The notes below the pieces were generated by a model, which saw nothing but the letters and a program-made list of their open reading frames with translations, was not told the origin of the DNA and did not search any database. A DNA stretch of 64,000 nucleotides from Pinus tabuliformis (Eukaryota > Streptophyta > Pinopsida > Pinales > Pinaceae). The first letter of the stretch is position 1. Each line of letters starts with the position of its first letter. The position numbers and the translations under genes were made by a program. Location of the stretch: NCBI GenBank assembly GCA_031772625.1, contig CM062820.1:314930783-314994782 (forward strand), read 5' to 3'. Shown here in pieces: positions 58,639 to 64,000 of the stretch.

Positions 58639-58654
58639 TGGTATCAGAGCTGCT
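58639..58654 (+). promoter_or_regulatory. Primer-binding site of element G (tRNA-iMet type)
   Basis: TGGTATCAGAGCTGCT directly after the 5' LTR. Confidence 0.92.
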
Positions 58655-58809
58655 CGATTTGTAGAAGAGATTTTTACAGGATATCAAGCGAGGATTGATC
58701 ATCGGATCTATTATTCAGAAAGTGTTTACATTTTATTTCTTCAGGAAAAGTCTGTAATCGGGCCAGGTAGCCTCTGGATTCATCCTTCTTTTGGAAGGTC
58801 ATATATCTG

Positions 58810-59668
58810 GTGAATGCCCATACAGTCGATCTCTGTACAAGAAATACTTTGTTCTCACGAATTTTAGATCAGAAGCGGTTGAGTTTTGAGATGGTGGAAT
58901 TCGAATTTAATTCCAAAGCAAGAGAAAAACTCAGAAACATTCAGTGTGAGAATGGAAACAGTATGCCCAGGTATCTCACGAAGTTCACCCAATGCCAGGA
59001 TGAGCTGGGAAGTGTGGGGGTGACTATCGGATGAGGATATGGTGAGTCTATCACTCCTTGGCCTTCCTAAGAGTCGACATAGCTACCAGGACTCGGTGAA
59101 TGGAAGGGAAAAACTGCCAGGATGGGAGAGACTTTGGTCAGATCTTGTGCAGGAGGAGATTAGACGGAGCACCAGAGACAGTTCTTCATCTATGCATGAT
59201 GAGGAGAACTGTGCCTTATCGAGTAAGATGAAGAAGGGGAAGGAGAAGGTTTCTCTTTCCGAATCTTGTTCTTCCAATGATGGGAAGAAGGTTGACAAGT
59301 TGAAGGTGAGATGCTTTCGTTGTCATGAGATTGGTTCACGGGTCAAGAACTTGTATGCTCTTGAGGTTCAAGATGCATGCAAAGCCTTGAGCAGCGAGGC
59401 AATTGATGGAGACTTGGTGGTTGAGAGGGAGCTATTACCTCTCAACATGCAGGGCCAGAAGAAGTCTCAGACGATTGTGGAGGAGCCACAATTGGTGCAA
59501 CAGCTTCAGGAGGTTGTGGACGAGCCACAACAGGGGAAGCTGAGAGGAGATCGAGTAGAGACATCTACTCATCCAGAGACCTCCAGTAGGGGGAAACTTC
59601 GAGCCAGGTGGGCTGAGGGATCACATTCAGCCATACCTCCAGGTAGGAGGTGGGGTGATGTGGATTGA
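58810..59668 (+). pseudogene. Truncated Gag of element G
   Basis: Two frames, 58810-59034 and 59039-59668, form one Copia Gag broken by a stop/frameshift at about 59034. The first gives NGNSMPRYLTKFTQCQDELG (end of the UBN2-type capsid). The second gives MVSLSLLGLPKSRHSYQDSV, then WERLWSDLVQEEIRR, a Lys/Ser-rich stretch and half of a zinc knuckle (CFRCHEIG) whose remaining His/Cys are lost. From there the frame runs into non-homologous Gln/Glu-rich sequence. The N-terminal half of the capsid is missing. The protein could not support replication alone. Confidence 0.8.
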
Positions 59669-60279
59669 TTGTCCCAAGGAGGAGGGGCAGGATCCTTGAG
59701 GTACCCAACCTCTTGGATGAGACCTTGCTACAGGAGCCCCAATGTGTAGTAGCAGGAACTGATTGGTTGGGTAGAGACAGATGCGGATGGAGCGGGAGAG
59801 AGAGCGACAGTGCAGGGAATCCCAGGACAGCGCATAGCTAGCAGGCTGCAACAATGTGAGAGGCACAAGTGTTTTGCATAGTGCTAGGTGGCACAGAGAG
59901 GTGTGAAATGGTGTGAGATGCATGGAGATGTTGCAGTAGCGCAGATGTCAGAGAGGGAGCACTTGTCAACAACAGGTAGAGCTTCAGCATCAGAGGGTGT
60001 TTCTAGCCCAACAGGGAGGTCAGTTGGGAGGTGGAGTTCGGATGCAATGCTGGGAGATAGAACCAGCAGCAGCATGGATGCAGTTAGAGATCAAAGTGAC
60101 AGAGGCTAGAGCAATCAGATATTGAAGAGAATAGAGATGCAGAGTCTTCAGTCAACATATGCAATAGTAGCTAGAGACTTTGATGACAAAGCAAGTGGAC
60201 TGGCCAGATGTGTTGCATGGAGAACATTCCAGAGTTACAGGATTGGGTTTGAGAGGAAGCCTTTCTTGTTGAGAGGGAG
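59669..60279 (+). other. Non-coding 3' interior of element G
   Basis: About 600 bp, purine-rich (GGAG/GAGA words), with no Pol motif. It ends in the purine tract TTGTTGAGAGGGAG that abuts the 3' LTR. Confidence 0.65.
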
Positions 60280-61489
60280 TGTTGAAAAGTGTGCAACGAG
60301 AAATGCTTGTTGAAGATGCAATAAGATGATGGAGCTTAGTGGAAAGGAGTCACCTTCACTAAGTGGGCCCGCAGGCAAATTATGGCGCAAGTTCTATTTT
60401 TGGATCCCAGCAGGGATGATCATAGTATGGGTGATCACAGTATGGGTGATCACAGTCTGGGTGACCACAGTCTGGGTGACCACAGTATGAGTGATCACAG
60501 TATGAGTGATCAAAGTCTATTTTTAGACTGGCTGTCAAAAATAGAAAAGTCAAATATTATTGTCTCATAATAATATTTAGACTATAAACTTGATCTTATT
60601 CTCTTGGAGCACTTCAAGATGAGCTACGGATGTGGTACATGCAGATCCCAGAAGGAAATACGTGGTTACCTATGGGATGACTAATATTTGCATGCAGGAC
60701 TTCAGTTAGAACTCAAGTGAGTTGAGTTTAGTGGACTGGAGGTGTAGTTGATGGAGTTGTGTTCAGTTTAACTTTGTTAAACTAGTTGTATTTAGTCTAA
60801 CTGATCAATAGACTAGAGATGAGTTGGGTGAATTAGTTATTAATTAATTCACAAGTTATTAACTCATAATGAAACTATAGAATACATAAGTTAACTTAGT
60901 TGCATGTCAGTGCATGTTCAATTCAGCAGGGACAGGTGTTAGAGGATCAGATTGCTATCAGTTGTGACTATAGTTATGCATGATGATTTGCACAATCAGA
61001 GGGATTGAGTATGCCAATGAATTGGCCAATACCAAGAATTGTAGCCTGTGCTCACGTCCAACACAGTGTGAGTGATTATTTGTAGGTCAAATACGAGTTT
61101 GGTAAACCGTTCTCATCAATTCTTGAGCAGGTATTGAGCAGTGGAGGCAGGCAAGCAGCGGGGGAGATTTGGAGATCAGATCTGAGCTGTATTGTGTGTA
61201 GCATGTGGACATAGTACTGAGTACTTGTGAGGAGTATTGTACTATGTATTGTTACATGATTCAATCACTATAATATACAGATAGTTGGGGTTTGTAGCGA
61301 GATGCTTTCCCCGGGAAAATACTGTGTTGATATGTGTGATTGATGCTTCTATGTGCACCTGTGAATGTTTATGCTTCTGTAAATTGATGATCAACATAGA
61401 GGAGGTTATGTATTATGCATGTTCTGCTTATAAGTGTATAATCAGGATAATCTCTGTGAATATGTGTCATATTATTCAAAATTTCTACA
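60280..61489 (+). repeat. 3' LTR of element G
   Basis: Full-length partner of 57444-58638. Its minisatellite (about 60412-60510) has six full units and reads in one frame as repeats of Asp-His-Ser-Met/Leu-Gly/Ser. Confidence 0.92.
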
Positions 61490-61747
61490 TAACAGGCTTA
61501 GGCCTTGGCTTGCATTCCTTGGCTAGAGAAATTACAAATTTATAGAGGCTGAAGAAGGATCTAGAATCCTGTATGTGATACAGATGGAGATCTGGAATGA
61601 TTTAGAAACTAATGGCGGTGTAGAAAGATCTAGAATCCTGGAGATCTAGAAACTTTTGGCGGTGTAGAAGAATCTAGAATCCTGCATGTAATTCATGAAT
61701 TTGGCTTCACACTTAACATTCTCCCACTTGAAGCCAAATAAGAGTCA

Positions 61748-62110
61748 TCAAGTCACACCGAGTCCTACCATGCCTCTACATAACTCATTTTTATTTCGTG
61801 GTAGAATCTTAGTGAGCATATCAGCAGGGTTCCTATCTGTATGGATATTTTCCAAGGATAATTGTTCTTCCTCCAACACATGCCAAATCCAATGGTACCT
61901 TAAGTCAATGTGCTTGGTTTTTGAATGAAATGTTGGGTTTTTCGCTAACTGAATAGCACTCTGACTATCACAATATAACACATACTTGTCCTACTTTATT
62001 CGTATCTCTCCTAAGAATCACTGCATCCACAACATCTCTTTACAAGCTTCTGTTACAGCTATGTACTCTGCTTCTGTTGTAGAGAGGGCTACTATTCTTT
62101 GTAGCCTTGA
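61748..62110 (-). pseudogene. RNase H of element F, C-terminal part
   Basis: LYCDSQSAIQLAKN, SKTKHIDLRYHW and the C-terminal NPADMLTKILP motif, all typical of Copia RNase H. The frame is open from 61981 down to 61748. The preceding segment to 62110 (ALSTTEAEYIAVTEA-like) has stops. Confidence 0.87.
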
Positions 62111-62113
62111 CAC

Positions 62114-62839
62114 CTAAGATACTGCTGCACCTGCAATTGTATACGAATAACCTCTAGTGGACTTTCTGGTATCCATATCTCCAGCCATATCCGCATCTGT
62201 AAATCCTTCAAGAAAAATCTCATCATGACCAAAACATAAACAATAATGACTAGTACCCTTGAGATACCTCAAAATCCATTTTACTGCTTGCCAATGTTGT
62301 TTGCTTTGATTGACAAGGAACCTACTCACTACTCCCACTAAATATACAATGTCTAGTCGTGTGCATACCATGGCATACATCAAACTGCCAACTGCTGAAG
62401 CATAAGGAATCCTACTCATCTCTTCCTTCTCCTTGTCATCACTAGGACATAATTCAGTACTCAACTTGAAGTGGGCTGCAAGGGGTGTACCAACTGGCTT
62501 GGCACCCTTCATATTAAACCTGTCAAGCACCTTCTTGATATTTTTTTCTTGTGACAGCCACAACCTTTTGTTTTTCTTGTCATGCATAATCCGCATGCCC
62601 AATATCTGTTGTGCTGGTCCCAAATCCTTCATTGCAAATTTGCTACCCAAATCTTTCTTCAACCTATTGATCTTATTCTTATCATGCCCAACAATCAACA
62701 TGTCATCCACATATAACAATAATATGATATACTTTTCTTGATCATACCTCTTGATATAGACACAATGGTTAACTTCCAACCTCTAAAAACCATGTTCCAA
62801 AATGAATGAATCAAATTTCTTGTACCATTGTCGAGGTGC
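62114..62839 (-). pseudogene. Reverse transcriptase palm/thumb and RNase H start of element F
   Basis: Open at 62779-62114, containing the RT catalytic LLYVDDMLIVG (YVDD = complement of 62702-62713), AMKDLGPAQQILGMRI, a connection with CTRLDIVYLVGVVSRFL, then RNase H FTDADMAGDMDTRKSTRGY. The frame ends at a stop after AGAAVS. An in-frame TAG just upstream (about 62837-62840) separates it from the RT N-terminal half, at the position of Gln in GLKQAPR. Confidence 0.88.
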
Positions 62840-63256
62840 CTATTTCAACCCATAGAGACTCTTCTTCAACCTACAAACAAGGCCTTCTTTGCCTTTTTCT
62901 ATGAAGCCTTCTGGCTGCTCCATATAAATTTCTTCCTCCAATTCACCATGAAGGAATGCAGTTTTTACATCTAACTGTTCACATTCTAAGTCTAAAGCAG
63001 CAACTAGACCAAGAATGAGTCTAATGGATGACATTTTAACAACAGGTGAGAAAATTTCAGTGAAGTCAATACCTTCTTTTTGGGCAAAGCCTTTCACCAC
63101 CAGTCTTGCTTTATACCTCTCCTTCTTTTCGTCACCTTCATGCTTAATCATGTACACCCATTTGTTTTGTAGAGCCTTTCTACCTTTTTGGAGGTTTACC
63201 AACTCCCAAGTTTTATTTTCCTAAAAAGAGTTCATTTCTTCTTCCATTGCTTTCTT
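62840..63256 (-). pseudogene. Reverse transcriptase N-terminal half of element F
   Basis: Open at 63202-62840: NKWVYMIKHEGD, YKARLVVKGFAQKEGIDFTE, LDVKTAFLHGELEEEIYMEQ, LVCRLKKSLYGLK-stop. The junction to integrase (63203-63256) carries at least two stops. Confidence 0.88.
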
Positions 63257-63997
63257 CTAGTTTTTACTGTGCTTGACTTTACAAGCTTCTTGAAAACAAT
63301 CAGGTTCACCTTCATCAATACACAAAATATAGTTTGAAGGAGGATACCTTTGTGAAGGCTTATGAGGCTTAGAAGATCTGTGAACCAACTGTGGTGGTGC
63401 ATTATCAGGTTGAATCTCTTGTAAAGGTTCCTGCAAGATTCCTTCTTCTTGTTGTTCATCATTTTCCACTTGTTGTTCTTCATGCTCCTGTATTTGTTGT
63501 TCATTTTCTTGTATTGGTGGTATGTTTTCCTGTTGCTCTTCAAACCTATCAATAACCTTCTTGACCTCCAACTCACCTATAGTCCTCTTGAACATTTCTG
63601 ACTCATTAAATATAACATCCCTGCTTCTAATAATTTTATGTTTGACTAGATCACATAGACGATAACCAAAATCTTCATCCGCATATCCCAAAGAAATGAA
63701 TTTCATAGATTTATCATCTAACTTAGTTCTATTTTCTTTGGGAATATGTACGAATGCTTCACATCCAAAGATTTTCAAGTGAGAATAATTCAAATTCTTA
63801 CCAGTCCAAACTTCTTCAGGGATACTGCCATCCAAGGTTGTAGTTGGAGATCTATTTATGAGGTAGCAAGTGGTCCTGACTGCTTCAGCCCAAAAATTCT
63901 TATCCAAACCGGAATTGGAAAACATACTTCGCACCTTTTCCATAATGGTGCGATTCATCCTTTCTCCGACACCATTATGTTGAGGAGTACCAGGCAC
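63257..63997 (-). pseudogene. Integrase C-terminal part and linker of element F (partial at window edge)
   Basis: Open across 247 codons: GTPQHNGVGERMNRT (the E of the DDE core), WAEAVRTTCYLINRSPT, HLKIFGCEAFVHIP, and the FISLGYADEDFGYR motif that closes the Copia integrase. A Gln/Glu-rich linker follows. The frame continues beyond the window edge; the zinc-binding domain and first two catalytic Asp residues are outside. Confidence 0.88.
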
Positions 63998-64000
63998 AGT

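Larger units (their letters stand above)
57444..61489 (+). mobile_element. Element G: gag-only non-autonomous LTR element nested in the LTR of F
   Basis: Target-site duplication TAACA at 57439-57443 and 61490-61494. LTRs are 57444-58638 (1195 bp) and 60280-61489 (1210 bp); TG...CA ends. A tRNA-Met-type primer-binding site follows the 5' LTR and purine tract GAGAGGGAG precedes the 3' LTR. The 1.64-kb interior encodes only a truncated Copia Gag. The 15-bp LTR length difference equals one unit of an internal minisatellite. LTRs otherwise differ by about 2-3% by eye. Confidence 0.92.
57270..64000 (-). mobile_element. Element F: minus-strand Copia, runs off the window
   Basis: Its 3' LTR is 57270-57443 plus 61495-61718 (about 398 bp once nested element G is ignored), ends TGTTAAGTGTG ... 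GTCTAACA on the minus strand. A purine tract GGCTTCAAGTGGGAGAA (minus) lies at 61719-61735. RNase H, RT and the C-terminal part of integrase follow in minus-strand order, all interrupted. The 5' half, primer-binding site and 5' LTR are beyond 64000. It inserted right after GTTGCAAT in the tandem unit of copy 2; the second target-site duplication is outside the window. Confidence 0.88.

Noticed and set aside
60382-60570. Open frame with Asp-His-Ser-Met-Gly repeats that looks like a repetitive protein
   Set aside because: It is the translation of a 15-bp minisatellite within an LTR. The equivalent stretch of the other LTR has a different unit count, and no gene context exists.

Overview
The window is nuclear DNA of a seed plant. 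It is AT-rich, carries many nested LTR retrotransposons and shows no intact host gene. The Copia and Gypsy Gag/Pol types, the LINE remnant and the low gene density look most like a gymnosperm (conifer or yew) genome. That placement is inference from resemblance; no host gene or organelle marker fixes it.

Layout. The backbone is a duplicated segment of about 4.5 kb. Copy 2 (52735-57269) is nearly uninterrupted. Copy 1 (1-30030) has been split into four pieces by three LTR elements, each flanked by a 5-bp target-site duplication, and copy 2 keeps the empty site for each. They are: (A) 3517-10082, minus strand, a gag-only non-autonomous element; (B) 10164-17952, plus strand, a gag/protease-only non-autonomous element; (C) 18732-29599, plus strand, a decayed full-length Copia element. 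Element C was itself hit, in its integrase, by a block (21683-26395) made of an internally deleted Gypsy element (D, minus strand), a snap-back pair of LTR ends, and the 5' end of another LTR element. An 85-bp direct duplication of Copia sequence flanks this block. Both backbone copies carry the same broken C-terminal piece of a plant short-chain dehydrogenase/reductase gene.

From 30031 to 52734 the DNA is AT-rich and mostly non-coding. It holds tandem duplications, an old degenerate LTR pair (32376-35088), what looks like a Gypsy 3' end plus LTR (37100-39000), a degenerate Copia element with a 5-bp target-site duplication (E, 39926-43980), more diverged copies of backbone repeats (45770-46370; the pair 39270-39628 and 48150-48500) and a LINE reverse-transcriptase relic (48717-50390, minus).

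The right end (57270-64000) is a minus-strand Copia element (F) running off the window. Its LTR is interrupted by a third gag-only non-autonomous element (G, 57444-61489).

How the parts relate: every Pol copy is broken (stops, frameshifts, deletions), so no element here can mobilise itself. The three elements with little coding capacity (A, B, G) have clean termini, primer-binding sites, polypurine tracts and low LTR divergence, so they must have relied on proteins supplied from elsewhere. The most unusual signals are duplicated polypurine-tract/LTR-edge modules in A and C (in C the outer one seems to have been used as the real left end), the 85-bp duplication around the nested block, and two independent Copia insertions into the same short motif of a tandem repeat.
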